NCBI RefSeq assembly: GCF_013111185.1
Contig: NZ_WVRE01000001.1
Coordinates: 558,001-622,000 of the forward strand
Reading direction: 5' to 3'
From: Ruegeria sp. HKCCD7303
Lineage (GTDB): Bacteria > Pseudomonadota > Alphaproteobacteria > Rhodobacterales > Rhodobacteraceae
Length of the DNA stretch: 64,000 nucleotides
The translations under genes and the position numbers were made by a program. How positions within the stretch are numbered: position 1 is the stretch's first letter; the number at the start of each line of letters is the position of its first letter. Positions 45,959-55,815 of this stretch are shown piece by piece. The notes beneath the pieces were generated by a model, which had not been told where the DNA came from, ran no database searches, and worked only from the letters and a program-made list of their open reading frames with translations.

Positions 45959-46851
45959 CCGCCCTATCCCGCCGTCGATTTCTGTTTATCTCAGCCGCGT
46001 GTGCGGCGGCGAACCCGGCATGGGCCTCGGACGCGCGATGGAATGGAACGGCGTTGGGTGCTGCTGCAAGTTTGCGGCTGGTTGGTTTGTCGAACACGGA
46101 TGCCGCACCGATCATTGCTGCTGTTGAAGCGGAAATTTCCCGACTGGAAGACATCTTTAGCTTGTACCGCCCAGACTCGCAGCTGAGCCGGTTGAACCGG
46201 GACGGTGTACTTACTGCTCCGGCTCAGGAATTGTTGAATGTGTTGAGCTTGTGCACAGCCCTGCACCAAGCTTCGAAAGGTGCGTTCGATCCAAGTATTC
46301 AACCGATGTGGTTGGGTTTGGCGAACGGGGCTCGCCCCAAAGACTTGATTGAGGCTCAACGCCTGGTTGGTTGGGAAAAAGTGTCTTTTGACGCGTCTAA
46401 TGTGCGCCTTCCGGATCCGGGCCAATCGGCCTTGACGTTGAACGGCATCGCGCAGGGTGCCATCACCGATCGCATCGCTGCTCTGCTACGCGACTTTGGC
46501 TTGCGAGATGTTCTGGTAAACATGGGAGAGGTCGCCGCTTTGGGCACGCGAGGCGATGGAACGCCTTGGAAAGTTGGGTTGGCCAAACCGGATCAAAGGG
46601 TGTTGAAACGCATTGCGTTGCGGAACCGCGCCGTTGCTACGTCGTCATCCTTGGGCACACAGCTAGGTCACGGGCTTGGACATATCCTCACCTCTGCAGG
46701 GCCAGTGCGCCGCAACAGAACAGTTTCGGTTTCAGCACCGAACGCAAGCCTAGCAGATGGGCTTTCAACCGCCATATGCGCCGCCCCAGACAGTCACGCA
46801 GAGGAAATTGTTCAACGGTTTCCCGGCACCCGGATTGAATTGAACGCCTAA
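45955..46851 (+). CDS. nosX: NosX, FAD:protein FMN transferase (ApbE family)
   Basis: 298 residues. A Tat-like signal (LSRRRFLFISAACAAANPAWA) is followed by the ApbE fold with SRLEDIFSLYRPDSQLSRLN, the FAD-binding GIAQGAITDRIAALL and DVLVNMGEVAALG. NosX attaches FMN to the threonine of NosR in the periplasm. It is the last gene of nosRZDFYLX. Some coding segments are less G+C-rich than in the adjoining nos genes. The nap operon's box begins 47 nt after its stop. Confidence 0.93.
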   Translation: MTALSRRRFLFISAACAAANPAWASDARWNGTALGAAASLRLVGLSNTDAAPIIAAVEAEISRLEDIFSLYRPDSQLSRLNRDGVLTAPAQELLNVLSLCTALHQASKGAFDPSIQPMWLGLANGARPKDLIEAQRLVGWEKVSFDASNVRLPDPGQSALTLNGIAQGAITDRIAALLRDFGLRDVLVNMGEVAALGTRGDGTPWKVGLAKPDQRVLKRIALRNRAVATSSSLGTQLGHGLGHILTSAGPVRRNRTVSVSAPNASLADGLSTAICAAPDSHAEEIVQRFPGTRIELNA

Positions 46852-46898
46852 GAAAGCCGCCAAAGTGTCAAAGTGATCAATAAAATTTCTGAACGAAT

Positions 46899-46912
46899 AT
46901 GACTTGGATCAA
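46899..46912 (+). promoter_or_regulatory. FNR/NNR-like box of the nap operon
   Basis: ATGACTTGGATCAA matches TTGAC-N4-ATCAA with one mismatch at the first base. It ends 48 nt before the napF ATG. The ATCAA half-site differs from the GTCAA of most other boxes here and could favour FNR over Dnr. Confidence 0.62.
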
Positions 46913-46960
46913 GTCAGATTCGCGACTTGGCGGTTACCAAAACAAACACGCGAACAAAAA

Positions 46961-47497
46961 ATGTCCACATTCGAGTCACCAGCCATGAGCCAGATGACGA
47001 GTAGACGCGCTTTTCTCAGCGCGCGCATACTTAGGGAAGATCGCGATGCGATCCGCCCGCCGGGCGCGGCCGTTTCGGACTTTGCAGATCTGTGCACACG
47101 CTGCGAGGATTGCGCCTCGGCTTGCCCCGAAAACGTCATCACATTCGATGACGGTGGTTTTCCCACTCTCGACTTTTCCGCAGATGGTTGCACCCTATGT
47201 GGAGACTGCGCCCAAGCGTGCCCAACACTTGCGCTGTTGCCCGAACGTGTGGCCCAATGGCCGTGGCGTGCACAAGTTGATGCGGCAAGCTGCCTGTCAA
47301 TGAACGGGGTCAGCTGCCGCGTATGCCAGGACAATTGCGAGCAAGACGCCATCCGCTTTCGTCTGCAACTGGGCGGACGGGCGGAGCCTGCGCTTGATAC
47401 CGAAGTCTGTATCGGTTGCGGAAGCTGCTCTGCTGCCTGCCCCGCCGGGGCCATCTCGATGCACCGCCCCACCCCACAACACCCGGAGGTGACCTAA
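46961..47497 (+). CDS. napF: NapF, cytoplasmic ferredoxin-type protein
   Basis: 178 residues from the ATG giving MSTFESPAMSQ; neither this nor the ATG eight codons later has a strong ribosome-binding site. Four cysteine clusters are visible: CTRCEDCASACP, CTLCGDCAQACP, the partly altered CRVCQDNC and CIGCGSCSAACP. NapF is a cytosolic helper thought to supply Fe-S clusters or electrons to NapA before export. It heads napFDAGHBC and its stop overlaps napD by 1 nt. Confidence 0.9.
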   Translation: MSTFESPAMSQMTSRRAFLSARILREDRDAIRPPGAAVSDFADLCTRCEDCASACPENVITFDDGGFPTLDFSADGCTLCGDCAQACPTLALLPERVAQWPWRAQVDAASCLSMNGVSCRVCQDNCEQDAIRFRLQLGGRAEPALDTEVCIGCGSCSAACPAGAISMHRPTPQHPEVT

Positions 47498-47790
47498 TGA
47501 ATATCTGTGGCTGTCTCGTCCACATCGCCCCAGATCACACCGACGCCGCGCGTGCGGCAATGACTGGAACCCAAGGCGTCGAGCTTCATGCCGAAGCCGA
47601 GGATGGCCGGTTTGTAGTGGTTGTCGAGGATACCGCTGAAAAGCTGGCCTCGGACACCATTATGGATCTGCACCAGATCCCCGGCGTGATCTCTTTGTCG
47701 CTGACATATCACCATTTCGAAGATCCGGCGGAGACATCTCCGCAATCAAATGCCCAAAGCCAACCGACCAGCAGGAGGCCCATGCAATGA
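47497..47790 (+). CDS. napD: NapD, NapA-specific Tat chaperone
   Basis: 97 residues from the ATG that shares one base with the napF stop and follows GGAGGT by 7 nt. The sequence [22 protein letters not shown] and the later [16 protein letters not shown] match NapD. It binds the twin-arginine signal of NapA and holds it back until cofactor insertion. The stop overlaps the napA start by 4 nt. A longer upstream frame is the napF shadow. Confidence 0.92.
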   Translation: MNICGCLVHIAPDHTDAARAAMTGTQGVELHAEAEDGRFVVVVEDTAEKLASDTIMDLHQIPGVISLSLTYHHFEDPAETSPQSNAQSQPTSRRPMQ

Positions 47791-50279
47791 CTGTTTCTGA
47801 ATCCCGTCGTACTTTTCTAAAGGCATCCGCCGCTGCCGCAACGGCCTCGGCCGCTGGCATTCCGATGGCCGCCGGTCAGGCCAATGCGCAGGCCGATGCG
47901 CCCGATATTCGCTGGGACAAGGCCGCTTGCCGTTTCTGCGGCACTGGATGCTCGGTTCTGGTTGGCACCAAGGATGGCCGCGTTGTCGCCACACAAGGCG
48001 ACCCCGACGCACCCGTGAACCGGGGTCTGAACTGCATCAAAGGCTATTTCCTGTCCAAGATCATGTACGGCGAGGATCGCCTGACCACCCCACTGCTGCG
48101 CAAAACCAACGGCGAATACGACAAGAACGGTGAATTTGAGCCCGTCAGCTGGGATGAAGCCTTTGATGTCATGGCCGCCAAATGGAAAGAGGCCCTGGCC
48201 AAGAAAGGCCCGACCAGCGTCGGCATGTTCGGCTCGGGCCAATGGACCGTCTGGGAAGGTTACGCTGCGGCCAAAATGATGAAAGCAGGCTTCCGGTCAA
48301 ATAATATCGACCCCAATGCACGCCATTGCATGGCCTCGGCTGTTGTGGGTTTCATGCGTACCTTTGGCATCGACGAGCCGATGGGGTGCTATGACGATCT
48401 GGAACACGCCGATACCTTCGTGCTGTGGGGTTCGAACATGGCCGAGATGCACCCGATCCTGTGGTCGCGCCTGACGGATACGCGCCTGACAAAACCGGGA
48501 TGCGAAGTGCATGTACTGTCGACCTTCGAGCATCGCTCGTTCGAACTGGCCGACAACGGAATGGTGTTCGAACCACAGACAGACCTGGCAATCCTGAATT
48601 ATATCGCCAACTACATCATCCAGAATGGCGCGGTGAACGAGTATTTCGTGCGTAACCACGTCAATATCACTAAGACCGCAACCGATATCGGTTATGGCCT
48701 GCGTGAAACCAATGCGTTGCAGCAGGAAGCCGCGAACCCGAACTCGGGCAAGCTGGAAACCATCAGTTTCGAGGAATACGCCGAGGCTGTCGCACCCTAC
48801 ACGCTGGAGTACACTTCCGAGCTGTCCGGCGTCCCTGCGGATAAGCTGGAAAAACTGGCGCAGCAATATGCAGACCCAACACGCAAGGTCATGAGCCTGT
48901 GGACCATGGGCTTCAACCAGCACACACGCGGGTCTTGGGTGAACTCTCTGATGTACAACGTGCACCTGCTGGTGGGTAAGATATCGGAACCCGGCAACTC
49001 GCCCTTCTCGCTGACCGGTCAGCCCTCGGCCTGTGGCACCGCGCGTGAGGTCGGCACCTTTGCCCATCGCCTGCCCGCCGACATGGTCGTCGCGAATGAT
49101 GAGCACAGGGAAATTTGCGAAACCGCTTGGAACATTCCGGCTGGCACCATCCCGCCAAAGCCCGGCTTCCACGCCGTGTTGCAGCACCGCAAACTGAAAG
49201 ATGGTGAGCTGAACGCTTACTGGGTTCAGTGCAACAACAACATGCAGGCTGCGCCCAACATCAACGAAGAAGGCTATCCCGGTTACCGCAATCCGGAAAA
49301 CTTCATCACCGTATCTGATCCTTATCCGACAGTTACGGCGGTGTCTGCCGACCTGATCTTGCCCACCGCGATGTGGGTCGAGAAGGAAGGTGCATATGGC
49401 AACGCGGAACGCCGCACCCAATTCTGGCGTCAACAAGTCAAGGCGCCGGGCGAAGCGAAATCCGACCTGTGGCAGTTGATGGAGTTTTCGAAACGCTTCA
49501 CCGTCGAAGAGGTCTGGGGCGAAGAGCTGCTGGCCAAGATGCCCGAACATCGCGGCAAGACCATGTATGACGTGCTGTTCGCCAACGGCAAGGTTGACCA
49601 ATTCCCGCTGTCCGAAACTGCGGAAGGCTTCGACAACGACGATGCCGAGCATTTCGGTTACTACGTCCAGAAAGGTTTGTTCGAGGAATATGCCGATTTC
49701 GGGCGTGGTCATGCGCATGACCTTGCTCCGTTCGACATGTATCATCAGGCACGCGGCATGCGTTGGCCGGTCGTGGATGGCAAGGAAACGCTCTATCGCT
49801 TCCGCGAAGGATATGACCCCTACGTGCCCGAAGGCGCGGATGTGAAGTTCTACGGTCACAAAGACGGTAAAGCCAAGATCATCTTTGCGCCGTACGAACC
49901 TGCCGCCGAAGTGCCCGATGAGGAGTACGATCTGTGGCTGTCAACGGGCCGCGTTCTGGAGCACTGGCACTCGGGCTCGATGACTCGCCGGGTTCCGGAA
50001 CTGCACCGCGCTTATCCGTCGGCTGTGGTGTACATGCACCCAGAAGACGCGCGTGATCGCGGCTTGCGGCGCGGGCAAGAGATTGTCCTGTCCACCCGTC
50101 GCGGGGAAGTCACCAGCCGAGTGGAGACCCGAGGCCGGAACAAGGTGCCGCGTGGTTTGGTCTTCATGCCCTGGTTCGACGAGCATCAGTTAACCAACAA
50201 ACTGACGCTGGACGCGACCTGCCCGCTTTCGAAAGAGACCGACTTCAAGAAGTGCGCCTGCAAGGTCGAGCGCGCGTAA
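47787..50279 (+). CDS. napA: Periplasmic nitrate reductase catalytic subunit NapA
   Basis: 830 residues, the normal length. The Tat signal is [20 protein letters not shown]. The [4Fe-4S] motif is [10 protein letters not shown], with the fourth Cys in LNCIKGYF, followed by the molybdopterin domains. The probable Mo-ligand Cys is in [10 protein letters not shown]. The enzyme reduces nitrate to nitrite in the periplasm with electrons from NapB. It is exported folded with NapD's help. Confidence 0.97.
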   Translation: MTVSESRRTFLKASAAAATASAAGIPMAAGQANAQADAPDIRWDKAACRFCGTGCSVLVGTKDGRVVATQGDPDAPVNRGLNCIKGYFLSKIMYGEDRLTTPLLRKTNGEYDKNGEFEPVSWDEAFDVMAAKWKEALAKKGPTSVGMFGSGQWTVWEGYAAAKMMKAGFRSNNIDPNARHCMASAVVGFMRTFGIDEPMGCYDDLEHADTFVLWGSNMAEMHPILWSRLTDTRLTKPGCEVHVLSTFEHRSFELADNGMVFEPQTDLAILNYIANYIIQNGAVNEYFVRNHVNITKTATDIGYGLRETNALQQEAANPNSGKLETISFEEYAEAVAPYTLEYTSELSGVPADKLEKLAQQYADPTRKVMSLWTMGFNQHTRGSWVNSLMYNVHLLVGKISEPGNSPFSLTGQPSACGTAREVGTFAHRLPADMVVANDEHREICETAWNIPAGTIPPKPGFHAVLQHRKLKDGELNAYWVQCNNNMQAAPNINEEGYPGYRNPENFITVSDPYPTVTAVSADLILPTAMWVEKEGAYGNAERRTQFWRQQVKAPGEAKSDLWQLMEFSKRFTVEEVWGEELLAKMPEHRGKTMYDVLFANGKVDQFPLSETAEGFDNDDAEHFGYYVQKGLFEEYADFGRGHAHDLAPFDMYHQARGMRWPVVDGKETLYRFREGYDPYVPEGADVKFYGHKDGKAKIIFAPYEPAAEVPDEEYDLWLSTGRVLEHWHSGSMTRRVPELHRAYPSAVVYMHPEDARDRGLRRGQEIVLSTRRGEVTSRVETRGRNKVPRGLVFMPWFDEHQLTNKLTLDATCPLSKETDFKKCACKVERA

Positions 50280-50306
50280 CCAGCAAGGATTGTACGGGTA
50301 ATTCCC

Positions 50307-51125
50307 ATGCCTCTTGTCGACACACCCCTTTCGCCGCAACGGCGCCGGTTCCTGCAGGACTCGGCCCGCGCGGCGGGCGGCTGCGTTGTCGCCGGGTCGG
50401 TGCTGGCCTATCTGGCCCGCGACGCCCGCGCGCTGCCAGCCGAGGCTTTGCGCCCGCCCGGCGCATTGCCGGAAAAGGAGTTTCTGTCGGCCTGCATCCG
50501 CTGCGGTCTGTGTGTGCGGGATTGCCCCTACGACACCCTGAAGCTGGCCGAACTTGGATCGGATGCGGTAGCAACCGGAACGCCGTTTTTCACCGCGCGG
50601 GATATTCCCTGCGAAATGTGCGACGACATTCCTTGTGTGGCCGCATGTCCAACAGGGGCATTGGACCCCGGGTTGGACAATATCGACGATGCCAAAATGG
50701 GCGTCGCGGTGCTGGTCGATCAAGAGAACTGCCTGAACTTCCTCGGCCTGCGTTGCGATGTCTGTTACCGCGTTTGTCCGGTGATTGATGAAGCGATCAC
50801 GCTCGAGACCGAGCATAATACTCGATCCGGTCATCACGCGCTGTTCATTCCGACCGTCCATTCCGATCGCTGCACTGGCTGCGGCATGTGCGAAAAAAGC
50901 TGTGTTCTACCAGAAGCAGCCATCAAGGTTCTGCCTACGCGGCTGGCGCGTGGTAGTTCGGCAGAACACTACCGGAAAGGCTGGGAAGAAAAGGCTGCCA
51001 AGGGCGCGCCGGTTGTCGAAGGGATCATTGATTTGCCCGACCGTTTGCCAGGACCTGGCACCGACAACTTGGTTTCTCCGGGCGGGTTTGCCCCCGGATA
51101 TGAACTACCCGGAGTCGGACAATGA
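50307..51125 (+). CDS. napG: NapG, periplasmic ferredoxin-type quinol dehydrogenase subunit
   Basis: 272 residues. A Tat-type signal ([20 protein letters not shown]) is followed by four [4Fe-4S] motifs: [35 protein letters not shown] and [11 protein letters not shown]. NapG works with membrane-bound NapH to pass electrons from quinol, in parallel to or together with NapC. The stop overlaps the napH ATG by 4 nt. The 27-nt gap after napA has no structure of note. Confidence 0.93.
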   Translation: MPLVDTPLSPQRRRFLQDSARAAGGCVVAGSVLAYLARDARALPAEALRPPGALPEKEFLSACIRCGLCVRDCPYDTLKLAELGSDAVATGTPFFTARDIPCEMCDDIPCVAACPTGALDPGLDNIDDAKMGVAVLVDQENCLNFLGLRCDVCYRVCPVIDEAITLETEHNTRSGHHALFIPTVHSDRCTGCGMCEKSCVLPEAAIKVLPTRLARGSSAEHYRKGWEEKAAKGAPVVEGIIDLPDRLPGPGTDNLVSPGGFAPGYELPGVGQ

Positions 51126-52039
51126 GCGCCCGCACGCATATGCCTGTAGGTCACGAGGCAGTCGAAAGCAAAGGTTGGATCGGCGCACATCGCTATCTGT
51201 TATTGCGCCGCGTAAGTCAGCTGTTCTTTCTGGTTCTGTTTCTGCTGGGTCCGTGGTTCGGCATATGGATCGTGGAAGGAAACCTGGCGGGGTCGCTGAC
51301 GCTGGGCGTGTTGCCCCTGACAGACCCTTTCATCCTGTTGCAAAGCTTCGTTGCGGGTCATTTGCCTGAGGTGACGGCACTGATCGGCGGGCTGATCGTT
51401 TTGGCGGTTTATGCGCTGATCGGCGGTCGGGTCTATTGTTCCTGGGTTTGCCCTATCAACCCGGTGACGGATGCCGCGAACTGGCTGCATCGCAAGCTGG
51501 ATCTGCCCAAAGGTTGGCAGCCCAAGCGCAGTTCGCGCCTGTGGGTTCTGGCAACTGTCTTGCTTGTGTCGGGCCTGAGCGGTGTGATCGCGTGGGAGCT
51601 GGTAAATCCGATCACCATGCTCCATCGCGGACTGGTTTTCGGCATGGGTTTTGTTTGGGCCATGATTGCCGCGATCTTTATCTTTGACGTGATTGTCTCA
51701 CGTCATGGCTGGTGTGGTCATCTGTGTCCAGTCGGTGCGTTCTATGGCCTGATCGGGTCAAAAAGCCTGCTACGTGTAAGCGCCACCAATCGCGCCGCCT
51801 GTGACGACTGCATGGATTGCTATGCGGTCTGTCCGGAAAATCAGGTGATCTCACCCGCGCTGAAAGGCAAGTCGGGACACACGCCACTGATCCTGTCACC
51901 CGACTGCACAAACTGCGGACGTTGCATCGATGTCTGCGCAGTCGACGTTTTTAACTTTACTCACCGGTTTGACGACCACGTCGTTCAACCTTCCGATCCA
52001 GTTGCCGCGCCTGAACCGCGCGCTGCCAGACCTATCTAG
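51122..52039 (+). CDS. napH: NapH, membrane ferredoxin-type quinol dehydrogenase subunit
   Basis: 305 residues with four membrane segments. Two CxxxCP motifs typical of NapH ([16 protein letters not shown] and [16 protein letters not shown]) sit near the cytoplasmic side, and two C-terminal ferredoxin motifs follow ([13 protein letters not shown] and [11 protein letters not shown]). With NapG it forms a quinol-oxidising complex. It also resembles the membrane half of NosR, but has no flavin domain. Confidence 0.93.
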   Translation: MSARTHMPVGHEAVESKGWIGAHRYLLLRRVSQLFFLVLFLLGPWFGIWIVEGNLAGSLTLGVLPLTDPFILLQSFVAGHLPEVTALIGGLIVLAVYALIGGRVYCSWVCPINPVTDAANWLHRKLDLPKGWQPKRSSRLWVLATVLLVSGLSGVIAWELVNPITMLHRGLVFGMGFVWAMIAAIFIFDVIVSRHGWCGHLCPVGAFYGLIGSKSLLRVSATNRAACDDCMDCYAVCPENQVISPALKGKSGHTPLILSPDCTNCGRCIDVCAVDVFNFTHRFDDHVVQPSDPVAAPEPRAARPI

Positions 52040-52051
52040 GGGAGTGCCAAG

Positions 52052-52489
52052 ATGAAAAGATCAATCGTTACAGGCGGAATTGCCCTTCTACCCGTATTGT
52101 TGCTGAGCGGATGGGCCCTCGCGCAATCCGCACAAGTTGAAACCCTGCGAGGCGCGGACGTGGACGAACCGATCCCGCTGGATCAAATCCACAAAAATGT
52201 AGAAGGACGGATGCAGCGCAATTATCGCCAGCAGCCGCCGCTGATCCCGCACTCGATCGAACAATATCAGATCGATGTGCGCACCAATCAGTGCCTGTCC
52301 TGCCATGACTGGTCCAAAGCTGGCGAGAGAAATGCACCGACCCTTTCGATGACCCACTATCTGGACCGCGAAGGCCGCGAGTTGGATCGCATCGCAGGAA
52401 CCCGGTATTTCTGCAATCAGTGCCACGTTCCGCAAGCGGACGCGCCGCCGCTGGTCGATAACGTGTTCCAGCCCTCAACTGGCAACTGA
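52052..52489 (+). CDS. napB: NapB, di-heme electron transfer subunit of periplasmic nitrate reductase
   Basis: 145 residues with a signal peptide (LLPVLLLSGWALAQS). Two heme c motifs, CLSCHDW and CNQCHVPQ, are arranged as in NapB, with conserved histidines before each (IPHSIEQYQ, MTHYLDRE) as probable axial ligands. It binds NapA and passes electrons from NapC or NapGH. The gene follows napH by 12 nt. Confidence 0.95.
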   Translation: MKRSIVTGGIALLPVLLLSGWALAQSAQVETLRGADVDEPIPLDQIHKNVEGRMQRNYRQQPPLIPHSIEQYQIDVRTNQCLSCHDWSKAGERNAPTLSMTHYLDREGRELDRIAGTRYFCNQCHVPQADAPPLVDNVFQPSTGN

Positions 52490-52518
52490 TTCAACTCAAG
52501 ACTGAAAGGAGCAGCGAC

Positions 52519-53211
52519 ATGGCAGACTCCCCCGAAAAACGCGGCTTTTTAGGTCGACTGTGGAACGCGATCTGGACACCGGCGGTAATGTTCAGCTCGG
52601 GCTTTCTGATCCTTGCAGGATTTCTGGCCGGTATCCTGTTCTGGGGTGGGTTTCACTGGACCCTGGAATTGACCAATACAGAAGAGTTTTGTGTTTCGTG
52701 CCACACCATGGAAACGAATCTGGGCGAATACCGCGAGACGATCCACTACAACAACCATTCCGGTGTGCGTGCGATCTGTTCCGATTGCCACGTTCCGGAT
52801 GAGTGGAACCACAAGATCAAAGCCAAGATCATGGCCGTGAAAGACGTCTATCACGAGCTTGCCGGAACCATCAGCACGCCCGAGAAATACGAGGATCACC
52901 GGCTGGCAATGGCCTCGGCGGTGTGGAAAAAGATGAAAGCGTCCGACAGCCGCGAATGCCGCAACTGTCACAACTTCGACTATATGGACTTTACCATTCA
53001 GGAAACCCGCGCCGCGTCGGAACACCAGCGCGCTATCGACACAGGCATGACCTGTATCGATTGCCACCAGGGTATCGCGCACAGCCTGCCGCCGAACTAC
53101 CTGGAAACATATGAGAATGTGACCGCGGGACTTGAAGGCGAAGTTCTGGAAGAACATGCGACCGCATCTGGCGACGATATCCGTGACTTCCTGAACAACA
53201 GCTCGAATTGA
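52519..53211 (+). CDS. napC: NapC, tetraheme quinol dehydrogenase
   Basis: 230 residues. One membrane anchor (about 19-41) precedes four heme c motifs CVSCH, CSDCH, CRNCH and CIDCH. The spacing and the segment KMKASDSRECRNCHNF are shared with the NirT-like module of the fusion protein at 28180, so the two are paralogues. NapC oxidises quinol and feeds NapB. A good ribosome-binding site (AAAGGAG) precedes the ATG. Both NapC and NapGH are present in this operon. Confidence 0.95.
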   Translation: MADSPEKRGFLGRLWNAIWTPAVMFSSGFLILAGFLAGILFWGGFHWTLELTNTEEFCVSCHTMETNLGEYRETIHYNNHSGVRAICSDCHVPDEWNHKIKAKIMAVKDVYHELAGTISTPEKYEDHRLAMASAVWKKMKASDSRECRNCHNFDYMDFTIQETRAASEHQRAIDTGMTCIDCHQGIAHSLPPNYLETYENVTAGLEGEVLEEHATASGDDIRDFLNNSSN

Positions 53212-53224
53212 AGGGGGAGCGGAG

Positions 53225-53482
53225 ATGCTAGAGATACTGGGAACGATAGGCGGCAACATCCTAAGCCTGCCCGGCATTCTGGGGCTGGCCCTTGGCATGA
53301 TGACCCGCAAGCTGTGGCTGGGCGCGGCATTGGGTGGCGCAGTCGGTATATTCGAAACGCTGGTGTTTGCTGGCTTTCAATTCGCGCAAGTCGAAGGTTT
53401 AGAGCTTGTCATCGCCGTCGTGGTCGGTGTCTGCGCAGGCAGCTTGGGCACGGCCATTCGACTCAAGGGTTCTACGGCCTGA
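53225..53482 (+). CDS. Small three-helix membrane protein at the end of the nap operon
   Basis: 85 residues with an AGGGGGAG ribosome-binding site 5 nt before the ATG. Three hydrophobic segments (about 8-25, 29-49 and 58-78) carry several Gly-rich stretches (GLALGMM, GAALGGAVGIFETLVF). I do not recognise a family. It begins 13 nt after the napC stop and is followed by a hairpin, so it is the last gene of the nap unit. A role in Nap maturation or as a small subunit is only contextual. Confidence 0.65.
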   Translation: MLEILGTIGGNILSLPGILGLALGMMTRKLWLGAALGGAVGIFETLVFAGFQFAQVEGLELVIAVVVGVCAGSLGTAIRLKGSTA

Positions 53483-53491
53483 CATAGATCC

Positions 53492-53514
53492 GGTTCCGCC
53501 ACCCCGGCGGGACC
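53492..53514. terminator. Hairpin closing the nap operon
   Basis: GGTTCCGCC pairs with GGCGGGACC (one T-G wobble) around ACCCC, 9 nt after the last nap-linked stop. It lies between convergent genes. It lacks a T-run, so its strength as a terminator is uncertain. Confidence 0.55.
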
Positions 53515-53539
53515 GACACACGCCAACAGACCTTAGGGC

Positions 53540-54586
53540 TCAATCTGGATTCAATCCAAGGAAGTTAAACAGGTCAGGAAACGGGTAGTCCTGCCTGTCG
53601 GCATCCGCCCCAAAAGCAAGAATGCCGGATTGGCGGTCTGCAAATGTGCCGTCTGAAAAGTAGGGCAAGCTTTTGTCGTATCTGGACAACGTTTTCTCCG
53701 AAATGCCATGCGTTCTTTTCATGTAGTGCGTCAGACGTTTCTTCGGAAAATTCTCAGCCGCGATTTCATTATGCACATCATCAAGTCCGAAGTGCTTTAG
53801 AAAAGCCAAAAGGGACAGGGTATAGATCTCTTCTATTTCGCGGGTCGTGTTGGCCCAGGGTTTGACTGGTCCTGTAAAGTGAACGTAACGGGGGTTCAGC
53901 AAAGCTATGATCTTGCCCGGCAGGTATGAGTGCTGCCAATTCCACGATGGCGACAACTCTAGCCAGTTTCCGTCCACAGCAATGTTAAGTGCGCTTTGGT
54001 CGGCCAAGGGCAGAGGATCACTCGCACCAGTCAACGCGCCAAGCGCCTTTTCAAAGATGTTTTCCGCAATCAAAGCCCTGCTGTTGACGAACAGCATACC
54101 GGCATTGAAGTACTTTTGCTGCGCGCCTGCAGGTAATAAATTGAAGTCTGCGTTTTTCCAGAACCGGCCCTGCGTCCAGCGGGTGTTATCGGCCACGGCC
54201 GCAATGGGCTGTTCAAAACCCTGCAACTGCATCAGGTCTGACGGCGACCCCCAACGTTGCACGATGTCATTATCAAGATACAGTACAAATTCGTGCAAAT
54301 GAGACAGATCGCCTAGTGCTTTTAGCCTGAGCAAAGTCGCCTGGGACACGTAACCATGCGACTTGAATTTTTCGGGCGGGACAATATCGTCCAAACAATA
54401 GACGATCCTGAAATATCTTGAAAACAGAGTTTCCAACCGCGGATCTACCTGAGCCGAGACATAAAGGTAATGCTGAATCTCGTTGGTCGTGTCGAGCAAG
54501 AATGATCGCACCAACGCATAGGCCGCCTGCCAAATCTGGTTTTCGTCCGTGCACAGCACGACAGCCATTTTTTTGTCGCTGGTCAT
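53540..54586 (-). CDS. Glycosyltransferase family 8-like protein
   Basis: 348 residues from the ATG giving MTSDKKMAVVLCTDEN; a TTG three codons earlier is also open. The GT-A fold of family 8 is suggested by MAVVLCTDENQIWQA, the metal-binding DxD in FVLYLDNDIVQRWGS and YFNAGMLFVNSRAL after it, with a late HFTGPVKPW that matches the family's C-terminal HxxGxxKPW motif. It should transfer a sugar from a nucleotide donor in the cytosol; acceptor unknown. It faces the nap operon and lies downstream of a methyltransferase gene on the same strand. The region is less G+C-rich than the nap genes. Confidence 0.8.
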   Translation of the reverse strand: MTSDKKMAVVLCTDENQIWQAAYALVRSFLLDTTNEIQHYLYVSAQVDPRLETLFSRYFRIVYCLDDIVPPEKFKSHGYVSQATLLRLKALGDLSHLHEFVLYLDNDIVQRWGSPSDLMQLQGFEQPIAAVADNTRWTQGRFWKNADFNLLPAGAQQKYFNAGMLFVNSRALIAENIFEKALGALTGASDPLPLADQSALNIAVDGNWLELSPSWNWQHSYLPGKIIALLNPRYVHFTGPVKPWANTTREIEEIYTLSLLAFLKHFGLDDVHNEIAAENFPKKRLTHYMKRTHGISEKTLSRYDKSLPYFSDGTFADRQSGILAFGADADRQDYPFPDLFNFLGLNPD

Positions 54587-54655
54587 CCGACACAATCCTG
54601 CGGGTCATAACTTGAACGCAAAAATGGGCCGAAAGGTATCGAGAGCGATAGGCTA

Positions 54656-55393
54656 TCAATCATATTGACCAAGTACTTTTTGCATCGCTAGGATTTTGGG
54701 TGCGCCGCGTCGCTTGAACTTGTCGGGGAAGACGAAGGCGAACCCGATTTCATCCGCAAGAGCGTTCAGATCGCGCTCGATCTCCTGATCAGAGTGCGCA
54801 AACCTACGGGTACGTTGGAAGTCATGGAATAGATCTCCCGTCTTGGGAAAATCCGGGTTCTCAAACGTGCCCGGTTGCCAGTGGAGGTCCTCGATAATGT
54901 AAATCCCACCATCCTTGAGTTTTGGCCACATCTCCAAAAGCGCGAATTGCTGATGATGCGAGGCGTGCGAAGCGTCGTCGATGATCACATCAAAGGGCTG
55001 TTCAAACTGGGCCGCTGCAGCTTTGATGTTCTCACGCTTTTCCATATCGCATTGGACGAAATCAAACCTAGGCCCCTTGCGCCAAGAAAAGTCCGAGATA
55101 TCCAGACCCGTGACATGAGCATGTTCGAAATATTCCAGCCACATATCAACCGATGGAACGCGATCCGTTTCACGGTCTGCCCGACGCCCCCGCACCTCGG
55201 GGCCACCGCGCAACAACCCCATTTCAAGCAACCGAATAGGCTTGTCCCGAAGCGGGTGAAACAGAAGCTCGTACAGCCGCGTGTAACCATGAGCCAGATC
55301 CGTCAGTCCCTTGTCGGTACCGTGTTTTTTGGCCAGCTGGGTGAGATTGGGCATTTTTGGGGCCGCGCTCCGTGAATTCAGACTTGTGATCAT
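54656..55393 (-). CDS. Class I SAM-dependent methyltransferase, sugar/macrolide O-methyltransferase-like
   Basis: 245 residues from the first ATG (MITSLNSR); the ATG 13 codons on (MPNLTQLAKKHGTDKG) is equally possible, and ribosome-binding sites are weak at both. The motif HGTDKG...HGYTRLYELLF followed by IRLLEMGLLRGG, and the later DVIIDDASHASHHQQ plus GGIYIIEDLHW, match the family of mycinamicin-type and CmcI-like methyltransferases. Between motif I and the next strand there is a longer variable insertion. The substrate is probably a sugar or secondary metabolite. It lies 69 nt upstream of the glycosyltransferase gene, so the two may form a small glycan-modifying pair. Confidence 0.8.
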   Translation of the reverse strand: MITSLNSRSAAPKMPNLTQLAKKHGTDKGLTDLAHGYTRLYELLFHPLRDKPIRLLEMGLLRGGPEVRGRRADRETDRVPSVDMWLEYFEHAHVTGLDISDFSWRKGPRFDFVQCDMEKRENIKAAAAQFEQPFDVIIDDASHASHHQQFALLEMWPKLKDGGIYIIEDLHWQPGTFENPDFPKTGDLFHDFQRTRRFAHSDQEIERDLNALADEIGFAFVFPDKFKRRGAPKILAMQKVLGQYD

Positions 55394-55815
55394 CCCTACT
55401 GCATTGAGCGAGGGCCGGGTATTTGTCAATCAGCGATCCTGTTGGCCTTGAACGCTGTTTGGGTCGAGTACCTCGTAGCGTTCTAATTCAACACGCGGCC
55501 TCGTTCTTTGTCATTGGGTTGCCGCAATTCATTTCTTAACCGATTTCAATTGGCAAGCTGAGCAGCAAAAACGAACCTGTGGAACGGGATTCCCCCTTTC
55601 CAATATCGCTTTGATACCCTGACTCACTATTCCCAACTGAAGGCAGCAAAGGCGGGTTGAAATTTCAACAGGATTTCTTCAAACAAGATAACTCGTTAAC
55701 GAAGTTGCCCTTGCGTCAAGCGCCTTCTAAAAAATCCTCTCTATTTTTGCCTATGCAAATACAATATAAACTGTGGGGACTATGAGGGGAAAAATATGGG
55801 CGGGATCGCAAGACT
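55394..55815. other. 422-bp A+T-richer intergenic region before the cyclase-encapsulin array
   Basis: No convincing gene or RNA is visible. The stretch from about 55500 onward is clearly richer in A+T than the rest of the window. A possible promoter lies at about 55747-55770 (TTGCCT followed by A+T-rich TACAATATAAAC), but it is not a clear consensus. No NNR box was found, which separates the downstream array from the denitrification regulon. Two ATGs at 55782 and 55796 are out of frame with the cyclase. Confidence 0.5.

Noticed and set aside
48297..49859. 520-codon open frame on the minus strand opposite napA
   Set aside because: It lies wholly within napA, carries no recognisable motif and has the compositional look of an antisense shadow in high-G+C DNA. 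The same applies to long frames opposite nirF (31770-33239) and nosZ (41337-42710).
55782..55815. Earlier ATG codons at 55782 and 55796 as the cyclase start
   Set aside because: Both are out of frame with the cyclase (34 and 20 nt upstream of the chosen ATG).
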